Source of the DNA: Betaproteobacteria bacterium
GTDB lineage: Bacteria > Pseudomonadota > Gammaproteobacteria > Burkholderiales > SG8-41
DNA: 12,472 nt
Assembly (NCBI GenBank): GCA_023266245.1
Contig: JAHFRO010000065.1
Span: 1 to 12,472, forward strand
Reading direction: 5' to 3'
Shown: positions 5,987-12,406 of the stretch, one piece after another
Layout: each line of letters opens with the position of its first letter
Position numbering within the stretch: the stretch's first letter is position 1
Translations under genes and position numbers: made by a program
Notes under the pieces: generated by a model
Told to the model about the DNA's origin: nothing
The model's database searches: none
Seen by the model: only the letters and a program-made list of their open reading frames with translations

Positions 5987-7153
5987 ATGAAAAAAGACAC
6001 CCTCCTCGCCCACGCCGGCCGCGCGCCCGAAAAATACCAGGGCATGGTCAACACGCCGGTGTTCCGCACCTCCACCGTGCTCTTTCCCACGCTCGAGGAC
6101 TACGAGCACCGCGGCGACGACCAGTTTGCGGGCGTGCGTTACGGGCGCTACGGCACGCCCACCACGCAAGCGCTGGAAGAGGCGGTGGCGCAGCTCGAAG
6201 GCGGCCACCGCGCGGTGGCGCTGCCCTCGGGACTTGCCGCGATCGTGGCGGCGATCGGCGCCTTCGTCAAAACCGGCGGCCATATCCTGGTCGCCGACAC
6301 GGTGTATTCGCCGACGCGACACTTCTGCGACGCGCGCCTGAAACCGAACGGCGTCGAGGTCGAGTACTACGATCCCCTGATCGGCGCCGGCATCGCAAAG
6401 CTCATCCGCCCCAGCACGCGCGCGGTGTTCTGCGAATCGCCCGGCTCGCTCACCTTCGAGGTGCAAGACATTCCAGTGATCGGCGATGCCGCGCACGCGC
6501 GCGGCATCGCCGTGCTAGCCGACAACACCTGGGGCACGCCCTACTTCTTCCCGGCGTTCGCGCGCGGCGTGGACGTTTCCATCCACTCCGCGACCAAGTA
6601 CATCGTGGGCCACGCCGACGCCATGGTGGGGCTAATCGTCGCCAACGAGAAACACTGGGCAAGAGTGCGACAGACGGTCGCCGATTACGGCTACAGCGTA
6701 AGCCCGGACGATTGCTATCTCGCGCTGCGCGGCTTCCGCACGCTCGGCGTGCGGCTCACCCACCAGATGCAAAGCGCGATCAAGGTCGCGAACTGGCTCA
6801 AGTCACGACCGGAAGTGAAGCGCGTGATCTACCCGGCGCTGGAGGGCGACCCCGGCCACACCATCTGGAAGCGCGATTTCAGCGGCGCGGCGGCGCTGTT
6901 CTCCTTCGTGATGAACGGCGCGAGCGACGAGCAGGTTTCCGCGTTCGTGAACGCGCTGGAGCTCTTCGGCATCGGCTCGAGCTGGGGCGGCTACGAAAGC
7001 CTAGTGGTCGTCGCGCGCGCCGAGCAGCATCGCACCGCGACGAAATGGAACCCCGGCGGCCCGACGATAAGGCTGCACATCGGGCTGGAAGACTCCGACG
7101 ATCTCATCGCCGATCTCGAGCAGGCGTTCGCACAAGCGAAGCAGGCGGGATGA
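5987..7153 (+). CDS. metC: Cystathionine beta-lyase (PLP-dependent Cys/Met metabolism enzyme)
   Basis: A 388-residue cytoplasmic PLP enzyme; MetC splits cystathionine to homocysteine, pyruvate and ammonia in methionine synthesis. Visible are the phosphate-binding RYGRYGTPT (51-59), the cofactor-ring aspartate in LADNTWGTP (D179) and the Schiff-base lysine K204 in SIHSATKYIVGHADAMVG. Two features point to MetC rather than gamma-synthase or gamma-lyase: SPGSLTFEVQDIP (151-163) and SSWGGYESLV toward the C-terminus. Length matches E. coli MetC (~395). The start MKKDTLLAHAGR is the usual family opening, although no strong ribosome binding site precedes it. The stop codon overlaps a family A repeat. 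A broader cysteine-S-conjugate beta-lyase activity is possible. Confidence 0.92.
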   Translation: MKKDTLLAHAGRAPEKYQGMVNTPVFRTSTVLFPTLEDYEHRGDDQFAGVRYGRYGTPTTQALEEAVAQLEGGHRAVALPSGLAAIVAAIGAFVKTGGHILVADTVYSPTRHFCDARLKPNGVEVEYYDPLIGAGIAKLIRPSTRAVFCESPGSLTFEVQDIPVIGDAAHARGIAVLADNTWGTPYFFPAFARGVDVSIHSATKYIVGHADAMVGLIVANEKHWARVRQTVADYGYSVSPDDCYLALRGFRTLGVRLTHQMQSAIKVANWLKSRPEVKRVIYPALEGDPGHTIWKRDFSGAAALFSFVMNGASDEQVSAFVNALELFGIGSSWGGYESLVVVARAEQHRTATKWNPGGPTIRLHIGLEDSDDLIADLEQAFAQAKQAG

Positions 7154-7343
7154 AACCGCCGATGAACGCCGATAAGATCAACCTCCAAAGCCTTAAACGC
7201 AGAGAACGCAAAGGGCGCAGAGGAAGAATCACAATTTCTTCCGTCTTTGTTGTTTGTCAGTGATATTCGATTTTCCTTTGCGTCGTCCGCGTCTTTGCGT
7301 TGACAGTTTCCGGCGTTTGTCTGCGTTTATCTGCGGCTAATTG
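7152..7343. repeat. Inverted composite of family A and B repeats between metC and the next gene
   Basis: The order is A (7152-7176, CCGCCGATGAACGCCGATAA), B (7194-7229, ACGCAGAGAACGCAAAGG), then inverted B (7271-7303, CTTTGCGTCGTCCGCGTC) and inverted A (7313-7343, GTCTGCGTTTATCTGCGG). The block is thus a large, loosely palindromic unit. It fills the whole spacer, begins on the metC stop codon and ends just before the next ribosome binding site. No gene is seen in it. Confidence 0.65.
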
Positions 7344-7356
7344 TTTGGAGGGAAAC

Positions 7357-8283
7357 ATGAAAGTAGGATTCATCGGCCTCGGCACCATGGGCGCGAGCAT
7401 GGCGCTCAACGTTCGCTCCGCAGGCTACGAGCTGGTCGTCAACGATCTGCGACGCGAGGCGGCCGCGCCGCACCTCAAGGCGGGTGCGGTGTGGGCCGAT
7501 TCCGCCCGTAAGGTGGCCGAAGCCTCCGACGTGGTATTCACGTCGCTACCTGGGCCCCGCGAAGTGGAGGCGGTGGCGCTCGCGGAGGACGGTCTGCTCG
7601 CGGGCATGCGCCGGGGGACGGCGTGGTTCGACCTCTCGACCAACTCTCCGACGCTGGTCCGGCGGCTGCACGAGCGCTTTGCGGCGAAGGGCCTCGCCAT
7701 GCTGGATTCGCCGGTGAGCGGCGGCCCCGCGGGCGCGAGGACCCGCAAGCTCGCCCTTTGGGTCGGCGGCGACAGGGCCGTATTCGACCTACACAAGCCG
7801 GTGCTCGACGCCATTGGCGACCAGGCCGCGTACATCGGGCCGATCAGCGCCGGCACGGTCGCCAAGCTCGTGCACAACTGCGCGGGCTACGCGATACAGG
7901 CCGCGCTCGCCGAAGTGTTCACCATGGGAGTGAAGGCCGGCATGGAACCACTGGCCCTGTGGTCAGCGGTGCGCCAGGGCGCCGTGGGACGAAAGCGCGC
8001 TTTCGACCGGCTGGCCGAGCAGTTTCTGCCGGCGAAGTTCGAGCCAGCCGCGTTCTCCCTGCGCCTCGCCCATAAGGACGTCACGCTGGCGACGGAGCTC
8101 GCACGCGAGCTGGGCGTGCCGATGCGCATCGCGAACCTCACGCACTCTGAGATGACGGAAGCGCTCAACCGCGGCTGGGCCGAGCGCGATTCGCGCGTGT
8201 TCATGCTGCTCCAGGAGGAGCGGGCCGGTGTCACCATCAAGGTGCCGCCAGCCGCGATCCAGGAAGTGCTCGATCGCGGCTAG
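7357..8283 (+). CDS. NAD(P)-dependent oxidoreductase, 3-hydroxyisobutyrate dehydrogenase family
   Basis: A 308-residue beta-hydroxyacid dehydrogenase. The Rossmann fold opens with VGFIGLGTMGASMALN (GxGxxG at 7-12). D30 at the end of the second strand (VVNDLRR) suggests NAD rather than NADP. The substrate-binding segment is DSPVSGGPAGA (117-127), and the catalytic lysine K170 and partner N174 lie in AKLVHNCAGY. The C-terminal helical domain is complete, with AHKDVTLATELARELG. The family oxidises 3-hydroxyisobutyrate, tartronate semialdehyde and similar acids; the substrate here is not determined. The start at 7357 follows TTGGAGGGAAAC, a strong ribosome binding site, and gives the expected MKVGFIG N-terminus, so the in-frame ATG-like codons upstream are not used. 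Confidence 0.92.
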   Translation: MKVGFIGLGTMGASMALNVRSAGYELVVNDLRREAAAPHLKAGAVWADSARKVAEASDVVFTSLPGPREVEAVALAEDGLLAGMRRGTAWFDLSTNSPTLVRRLHERFAAKGLAMLDSPVSGGPAGARTRKLALWVGGDRAVFDLHKPVLDAIGDQAAYIGPISAGTVAKLVHNCAGYAIQAALAEVFTMGVKAGMEPLALWSAVRQGAVGRKRAFDRLAEQFLPAKFEPAAFSLRLAHKDVTLATELARELGVPMRIANLTHSEMTEALNRGWAERDSRVFMLLQEERAGVTIKVPPAAIQEVLDRG

Positions 8284-8294
8284 CGCCGGAAAGC

Positions 8295-8412
8295 GTGATT
8301 CGTGAATTGTGATTCGTGATTCGACTTCCAAACGAGATTCCCTCTCCCCGCGTGCGGGGAGAGGGCTAGGGTGAGGGGAGGTCGACTCACCACTCACGAA
8401 TCACGACTCACG
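8295..8412. repeat. Family C repeats flanking a 26-base perfect palindrome
   Basis: Family C repeats lie at 8295-8325 (GTGATTCGTGAATTGTGATT onward) and, inverted, at 8384-8412 (GACTCACCACTCACGAATCA onward). Between them, at 8340-8365, is a perfect palindrome with 12-bp arms (CCCTCTCCCCGC, centre GT, GCGGGGAGAGGG), followed by CTAGGGTGAGGGG. The palindrome plus CTAGGGTGAGGG tail is, from memory, a very widespread REP-like intergenic motif in proteobacteria. Placed between two convergent genes, the hairpin may also end both transcripts. Confidence 0.75.
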
Positions 8413-8414
8413 CC

Positions 8415-9392
8415 CTATTTGATTTGAATGGGCTTGCCTTTGGCGGCCGAAGAAACAATCGCCTCCAGCACGGCGATGCCGTTGACGGCTTCCTCGGGCG
8501 GAACCACGAACTGCTTTTTGTCGGCTACAGCATCGGCGAACGCCTCGAGCTCCGCCTGTTCCTTGTCCACCGCCGGCAGCGTGATCCTTTCGGGGGCGCC
8601 TTCGAGTCCGCGCGCAATCAGCTCGGTGTCGCCGCGCATCTCGAGCCAGCCCTTGGAACCGAACACGTGCACGCGCCAGAAGTCGCCGGTCGCGAAGATC
8701 GTGCCCAGATAGCCGGTGATGCCGCTCGAGAACTTGAGCAACATTGAAGTGGTATCGTCTATTTCAATTTCCGGGGGCAGCTTGCGGCGATCACTGTACG
8801 CATAGACCGTGCTCACGAGACCGGCGATATGGATCATGGAGTCGAGGGTGTGGATGCCGCGCCCCGTCATCCCGCCCCCAGGAGATTCTGCGCGGCTCGC
8901 CCGCCAGTTGCCGGCCTTGAGCCGATAGCCCGAAGGCCCGGATTGCTGTGCCTCGACGTGCAGCACGTCCCCGATCTCCCCGGCGCGGATGCGGCGCATC
9001 ATCTCCAGGAACGCCGGGGCGTACCGGCGGTTGAAGCCGAGCCCGAGCGTGATCCCCGCCGCTCGGCACGCCTCCACCGCTTTCTCGGCCGTCTTCCGCG
9101 TGAGCGCCATCGGCTTCTCGACGAAGACGTGCTTCCCGGCTTTCGCCGCCTGCGCGATCTGCTTCCAATGCAGCGAGTGCGGCGTCGCGAGCACGACGGC
9201 GTCTATCTCCGGGTCTTTCAGCACCCGTCCATAAGAGGAGACAACCCGTATGCCGGTCTTCTGGGAAAACTCTTTGTGGTTCTCGGGATTGCGGGAGATC
9301 CCCTTCACGAAGCGGATCTTCTCGCTCTCCTGCACTGACTCGACCAGGCGGCTGCCCCACCGTCCCAGCCCGTAGATCGCGGCCCTCAGCAT
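8415..9392 (-). CDS. Gfo/Idh/MocA family oxidoreductase
   Basis: A 325-residue NAD(P)-dependent dehydrogenase. The N-terminal Rossmann motif is IYGLGRWGSRL (GxGxxG at 8-13). The family signature EKPMALT is at 92-98, with the conserved lysine K93. The likely catalytic segment GGGMTGRGIHTLDSMIHIAG carries H181 and D184. The C-terminal alpha/beta domain is complete. Members oxidise sugars, inositols, or other polyols and acids; nothing in the sequence fixes the substrate. The start at 9392 has GAGGAAGGA just upstream. It converges with the 3-hydroxyisobutyrate-dehydrogenase-type gene across the palindrome region and has its own putative promoter upstream. Confidence 0.92.
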   Translation of the reverse strand: MLRAAIYGLGRWGSRLVESVQESEKIRFVKGISRNPENHKEFSQKTGIRVVSSYGRVLKDPEIDAVVLATPHSLHWKQIAQAAKAGKHVFVEKPMALTRKTAEKAVEACRAAGITLGLGFNRRYAPAFLEMMRRIRAGEIGDVLHVEAQQSGPSGYRLKAGNWRASRAESPGGGMTGRGIHTLDSMIHIAGLVSTVYAYSDRRKLPPEIEIDDTTSMLLKFSSGITGYLGTIFATGDFWRVHVFGSKGWLEMRGDTELIARGLEGAPERITLPAVDKEQAELEAFADAVADKKQFVVPPEEAVNGIAVLEAIVSSAAKGKPIQIK

Positions 9393-9425
9393 TTTCGTTC
9401 CTTCCTCAAATCAGACGAGGCGGGA

Positions 9426-9456
9426 ACGATAGCACAGCCGCTCATCGCGATGTCAC
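9426..9456 (-). promoter_or_regulatory. Candidate promoter for the Gfo/Idh/MocA gene
   Basis: On the minus strand, TGCTATCGT at 9434-9426 forms an extended -10 (TGnTATcgT). GTGACA at 9456-9451 matches the -35 consensus at five of six positions, but the 19-base spacing is long. It lies about 35 bases upstream of the start codon. Confidence 0.3.
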
Positions 9457-9485
9457 CAGGTGGACTCGCGACTTCTCAATCAAAG

Positions 9486-9515
9486 AAAAAGGCCAGCCCG
9501 AAAGCTGGCCTTTGC
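9486..9515 (-). terminator. Rho-independent terminator (works in both directions, better on minus)
   Basis: The perfect stem GGCCAGC (9491-9497) / GCTGGCC (9504-9510) with a CCGAAA loop is extended by A/T pairs. On the minus strand it is followed by TTTTTCTTTG, a good T-tract; on the plus strand by TTTGCATTT. It lies downstream of the FAH-like relic at 9556-9741 and probably once served that complete gene. Confidence 0.75.
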
Positions 9516-9555
9516 ATTTCCGCTAGGCGATCGGGGATACGAACCCCGGACCGGC

Positions 9556-9741
9556 TCAAACCACGCTGAACCGCATCTCTCCGAGCTTCTCGATAGTGGT
9601 GGTCAGCCTATCGCCCGGCTTCAGCCGCACCTGCTTGTCCGAGGGATAGTCGTTGATCACGCCTTCCGGCGTGGCCGTGAAGATTCCGCGCCGGAACCGA
9701 AGCAGGTCCTTTATGATCAAAACAGATATCGAAGTAATCAT
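9556..9741 (-). pseudogene. C-terminal relic of a fumarylacetoacetate hydrolase (FAH) family gene
   Basis: A 61-codon frame; its likely family part, IFTATPEGVINDYP then QVRLKPGDRLTTTIEKLGEM and RFSVV at the end, matches the C-terminal end of FAH-fold enzymes (TGTPEGV, then LKPGD...IE.LG). These cleave or isomerise 2-oxo acids in aromatic and tyrosine breakdown. Complete family members are roughly 200-300 residues. Here only about 50 recognisable residues remain, an in-frame TAA lies two codons upstream of the ATG, and the metal-binding glutamates of the domain are missing. The sequence further upstream (9742-9846) shows nothing I can firmly match. It is almost certainly non-functional. A second, shorter tail of the same kind is at 10873-10920. 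Confidence 0.65.
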
Positions 9742-9846
9742 TCGTTACTTCCGGTGTTTTCCCGGCCGTACTAAAGTTACCGACCTGCGCGAGCGGGATC
9801 GGGGACAAGGTCGCGACCCGGACGCTCCTCTCTAGTGGACAGGATT

Positions 9847-10836
9847 ATGTCGAAGATTTACGTGATTCACGAAAACGACGCATGGGTGGAGCCCCTGAGG
9901 GCGGCGTTCGCCGAGCTGGGCTTGCCGTACGAGGAGTGGTTCCTTAGCGAGGGAACACTGGACTTCTCGTCGGCGCCCCCCGCGGGCGTGTACTACAACC
10001 GGATGAGCGCCTCGTCGCACACGCGCGGCCACCGCTACGGCCCGGAGCTCACGGCGGCGGTCCTCGCGTGGCTGGAAATGCACGGCAGGCGCGTCATCAA
10101 CAACGGCCGGGCGCTGCAGCTCGAGATCAGCAAGATCGCGCAGTACGCCGCGCTCGCGAAATACGGCATACGTACCCCGCGAACGGTCGCGGCCGCGGGC
10201 CGGCAACATATCCTCGAGGTCGCCAAGGGGTTTCCCGGCTCGTTCATCACGAAGCACAACCGCGCAGGGAAAGGCCTCGGGGTGCGGTTGTTCCATGATC
10301 TCAATGCCCTGAAGCAATATGTCGAAAGCGACAGCTTCGAGGACTCGGTGGATGGAATTACCCTGATTCAGGAGTACATACGCGCGCCCGAGCCTTTCAT
10401 CACCCGGGTCGAATTCATCGGCGGAAAGCTCCTGTACGCGGTGCGCGTGGACACGTCGCTCGGATTCGAGCTGTGCCCGGCGGACGTATGCGAAGTCGGT
10501 GACGCGTTCTGCCCGGCTGGGGACACTGCCGCGGTGGCAGATACAGCCCCGACGTCGACCACGCCCCGGTTCCGCATCGTGAAGGATTTCAGCCATCCGA
10601 TCGTCGAGAGCTACCAGCGATTCATCGCCGACAACGGCATCGGCATCGCGGGCGTGGAATTCATCACTGATGCCACGGGCGAGCTCTATACGTACGATGT
10701 GAATACCAATACCAACTACAACAGTGCCGCGGAGGCGGAGACGGGCATTTTTGGCATGCGCGCGATCGCGCGTTATCTGGGCGAGGAACTGCGAGCGCTC
10801 GACGCGCCCAAGCGGCACCTTGCAGCTACGGGGTAG
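9847..10836 (+). CDS. ATP-grasp domain protein (RimK/glutathione-synthetase-like ligase), substrate unknown
   Basis: A 329-residue cytoplasmic ligase expected to form an amide or peptide bond through an acyl-phosphate. A pre-grasp N-terminal domain (MSKIYVIHENDAWVEPLR) is followed by the ATP-grasp fold: ATP-binding K136 in SFITKHNRAGKGLGVRLF with its glycine-rich loop, adenine-contacting LIQEY (E176), and the magnesium-binding end segment GVEFITDATGELYTYDVN then TNTNYN (E271, D284, N286). All core elements are present, so it should be active. An unusual cysteine-rich stretch, ELCPADVCEVGDAFCPAG (C210, C215, C222), lies between the grasp subdomains. I chose ATG 9847 over GTG 9835 because AGGA precedes it closely and the protein then starts on the first strand. 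No obvious precursor-peptide gene is adjacent. It is flanked on both sides by FAH-tail relics. Confidence 0.85.
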   Translation: MSKIYVIHENDAWVEPLRAAFAELGLPYEEWFLSEGTLDFSSAPPAGVYYNRMSASSHTRGHRYGPELTAAVLAWLEMHGRRVINNGRALQLEISKIAQYAALAKYGIRTPRTVAAAGRQHILEVAKGFPGSFITKHNRAGKGLGVRLFHDLNALKQYVESDSFEDSVDGITLIQEYIRAPEPFITRVEFIGGKLLYAVRVDTSLGFELCPADVCEVGDAFCPAGDTAAVADTAPTSTTPRFRIVKDFSHPIVESYQRFIADNGIGIAGVEFITDATGELYTYDVNTNTNYNSAAEAETGIFGMRAIARYLGEELRALDAPKRHLAATG

Positions 10837-10848
10837 GCAGTCGAGAAG

Positions 10849-10866
10849 TGGGGTCGGAGTCAATTT
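10849..10866. repeat. Copy 1 of GGGGTYRGAGTCAATT motif
   Basis: TGGGGTCGGAGTCAATTT lies 12 bases after the ATP-grasp stop. A second copy (CGGGGTTAGAGTCAATTA) is at 12331-12348, directly after the haloperoxidase-like gene. From memory, GGGGTCAGAGTCAATT-like text recurs near small REP-associated transposase genes in proteobacteria; none is present here. Confidence 0.5.
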
Positions 10867-10872
10867 CCTCTC

Positions 10873-10920
10873 ACTCAAACCTGACGAACCGCATTTCGCC
10901 GAGTGTCTCTATAGTGCCGG
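10873..10920 (-). pseudogene. Short second FAH-family C-terminal relic
   Basis: On the minus strand the frame reads GTIETLGEMRFVRFE followed by TGA at 10875-10873. This matches the end of the relic at 9556-9741 (TTIEKLGEMRFSVV) in protein, and roughly three quarters of bases over ~45. Only the last 15 or so residues are recognisable. It sits on the same strand as the first relic, on the other side of the ATP-grasp gene, so it is either a duplication or the tail of a paralogue. Confidence 0.45.
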
Positions 10921-10970
10921 GGAAGAATCTACCCAAGCGCCCAGGAATTGGAATATCATGCGCGTTCTGT

Positions 10971-11055
10971 GTGATTACTCTTTCTGAAGCGCGCCATTTC
11001 AGAGCGCCAGCCCTTGCTCCCGTGCCGCAATGGCGCGGGTCAAGCGACTAATCAC
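10971..11055. repeat. 85-base nested palindrome
   Basis: The outer arms GTGATTA (10971-10977) and TAATCAC (11049-11055) enclose perfect inner arms CGCGCCATT (10990-10998) and AATGGCGCG (11029-11037). The intervening bases also pair in part. This could fold as one long imperfect hairpin or cruciform. It is non-coding and lies between the ATP-grasp and haloperoxidase-like genes. Confidence 0.55.
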
Positions 11056-11075
11056 AACAGGCGAAGAGGGGCTAA

Positions 11076-11097
11076 ACGGCGTCGCCCAGTACGCCGT
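11076..11097 (+). promoter_or_regulatory. Inverted repeat ACGGCGT-8 nt-ACGCCGT upstream of the haloperoxidase-like gene
   Basis: Perfect 7-base arms with an 8-base spacer end 20 bases before the ATG at 11118 and 11 bases before the GGGGGGAG ribosome binding site. The position suits an operator or a 5' leader hairpin affecting translation. No cognate regulator is in the window. Confidence 0.35.
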
Positions 11098-11117
11098 ATC
11101 TGTTTGGGGGGAGCATC

Positions 11118-12329
11118 ATGAAAGTCCGTAAGCTTTGCGCCGTACTGTGTACGGCAGCTGCACTTACCTTGTCGCCGCTTGCCCGCGGCGATGTCATTAC
11201 CGACTGGAACCTGATCGCGATGGACGCGACCGCCGGACCCCCGACGCCCGTTCAGGGGCGCATTCTGTCAATCGCACACGGGGCCATGTTTGACGCAGCA
11301 AACGCGATCGAGCGCCGTTACACACCCTACCTCGCCGAGTTCAAGGCGCCGACCGGCGCGTCGGTGATTGCCGCCGTCGCCGCAGCGGGGCATGGCGTCC
11401 TGGCGGGGCTTGTGCCGGGACAGAAGGCGATGCTCGACGGCGCGCTCGCCACGACGCTAAGCAAGATCGCCGACGGCGCCTCGAAAGAGGACGGACTGGC
11501 GCTCGGCCGGGAGGTTGCGCAGGCTTATATCGCCGTGCGCAGCAATGACGGCATAGGCGCGAAGGACCAGCACATGCCGGGTGCCGGTACGGGCCAGTGG
11601 CAACCCACGCCGCCCGCCCACGCGCCCATGGCTCTCCCCCACCTGGCGAATGTTCTCCCGTTTACGGCAAAGTCCTTTGATTTCCTCGACGTCAAGGGCC
11701 CGCCGCCGCTCGACAGCGCCGCCAACGCTCGCGATCTCGATGAAGTGCGCCGGGTGGGCGCGCGCAATTCGAATGTGCGCACGGCGGATCAGACCGCGTC
11801 CGCGATCTTCTGGGTAATCAATACGACGGTACCCTGGAACGCCGCGGCCCGGAGCGCCGCGCAGAAGGCCGGCACGAGCGTGGTGGATAACGCACGCGTC
11901 TTTGCACTCATGAACATGGCCGGCGAAGATGCGTACATCGCGGGCTGGCAAATCAAGCGCAAGACCAGTTTCTGGCGCCCGGTGACCGCGATACGCAATG
12001 CGGCGAGCAATCCCGACCCGGCGTGGGATCCGCTGCTGATCACGCCCGCCCATCCCGACTATCCCTCCGGTCATACCATCTATTCCGGAGCGGCGGCAGG
12101 CGTGCTGCAGCGGCTGTTCAACACCGACCAGGTCGCGTTCAGCGCGACTTTCGGCGGGCCCAACGGCGTCATCCGCGGCTGGCGGAGCTTATCGGAAGCG
12201 GAAAAGGACGTTCAAGGCGCCCGCATATGGGCCGGCATCCACTTCCGCATTGCCAGCGAGCAGGGAGGGCAATTGGGCCACGCGATCGCCGACCGCGCGG
12301 TAGAGACCCTCATGCGTCCGATTCAATAA
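11118..12329 (+). CDS. Exported vanadium-dependent haloperoxidase-like protein (PAP2 superfamily)
   Basis: A 403-residue protein. A signal peptide (MKVRKLCAVLCTAAALTLSP, likely cut near LARG-D) indicates export. The fold carries the vanadate/phosphate-binding set of the haloperoxidase and acid phosphatase superfamily: basic segment KRKTSFWRPVTAIR (K280/K282, R287), central PSGH in HPDYPSGHTIYSG (S317, G318, H319), and last motif ARIWAGIHFR (R369, H375, spaced six apart as in vanadium chloroperoxidase). All key residues are present. Members either oxidise halides with peroxide or hydrolyse phosphates; the sequence cannot separate these. A strong ribosome binding site (GGGGGGAG) supports the ATG at 11118. 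The gene is monocistronic in appearance, with a terminator about 55 bases after its stop. Confidence 0.9.
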   Translation: MKVRKLCAVLCTAAALTLSPLARGDVITDWNLIAMDATAGPPTPVQGRILSIAHGAMFDAANAIERRYTPYLAEFKAPTGASVIAAVAAAGHGVLAGLVPGQKAMLDGALATTLSKIADGASKEDGLALGREVAQAYIAVRSNDGIGAKDQHMPGAGTGQWQPTPPAHAPMALPHLANVLPFTAKSFDFLDVKGPPPLDSAANARDLDEVRRVGARNSNVRTADQTASAIFWVINTTVPWNAAARSAAQKAGTSVVDNARVFALMNMAGEDAYIAGWQIKRKTSFWRPVTAIRNAASNPDPAWDPLLITPAHPDYPSGHTIYSGAAAGVLQRLFNTDQVAFSATFGGPNGVIRGWRSLSEAEKDVQGARIWAGIHFRIASEQGGQLGHAIADRAVETLMRPIQ

Positions 12330-12330
12330 T

Positions 12331-12348
12331 CGGGGTTAGAGTCAATTA
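12331..12348. repeat. Copy 2 of GGGGTYRGAGTCAATT motif
   Basis: CGGGGTTAGAGTCAATTA begins one base after the haloperoxidase-like stop codon, in the same orientation as the copy at 10849-10866. Sixteen core positions differ at two sites between the copies. Nothing else is seen before the terminator. Confidence 0.45.
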
Positions 12349-12377
12349 GCTGTATTTCGAATCACGGAGGGAAAAAT

Positions 12378-12406
12378 AAAAAGGGCCGGCTGACGCCGGC
12401 CTTTTT
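12378..12406 (+). terminator. Rho-independent terminator after the haloperoxidase-like gene
   Basis: The stem GGCCGGC (12384-12390) / GCCGGCC (12395-12401) with a TGAC loop is followed by TTTTT and preceded by an A-rich run, so it could act in both directions. From 12407 to the window end there is only a GC-rich stretch with a further imperfect hairpin (GGCGGC...GCCGCC) and no gene I can support. Confidence 0.8.

Noticed and set aside
5830..7263. A 477-codon frame overlapping metC on the same strand
   Set aside because: Its translation is low-complexity and arginine-rich; the overlapping frame holds the PLP-enzyme motifs.
287..8412. CRISPR array
   Set aside because: Families A-C are short, degenerate and irregularly spaced in both orientations, with no uniform spacers and no cas genes.
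9531..9600. Complete tRNA gene on the minus strand
   Set aside because: Only a T-arm-like hairpin is present; no matching acceptor, D-arm or anticodon arm, and the FAH relic occupies the place.
9653..9835. 60-codon plus-strand frame before the ATP-grasp gene, considered as a precursor peptide
   Set aside because: It lies antisense to the FAH relic, lacks a ribosome binding site, and shows no leader/core repeat pattern.
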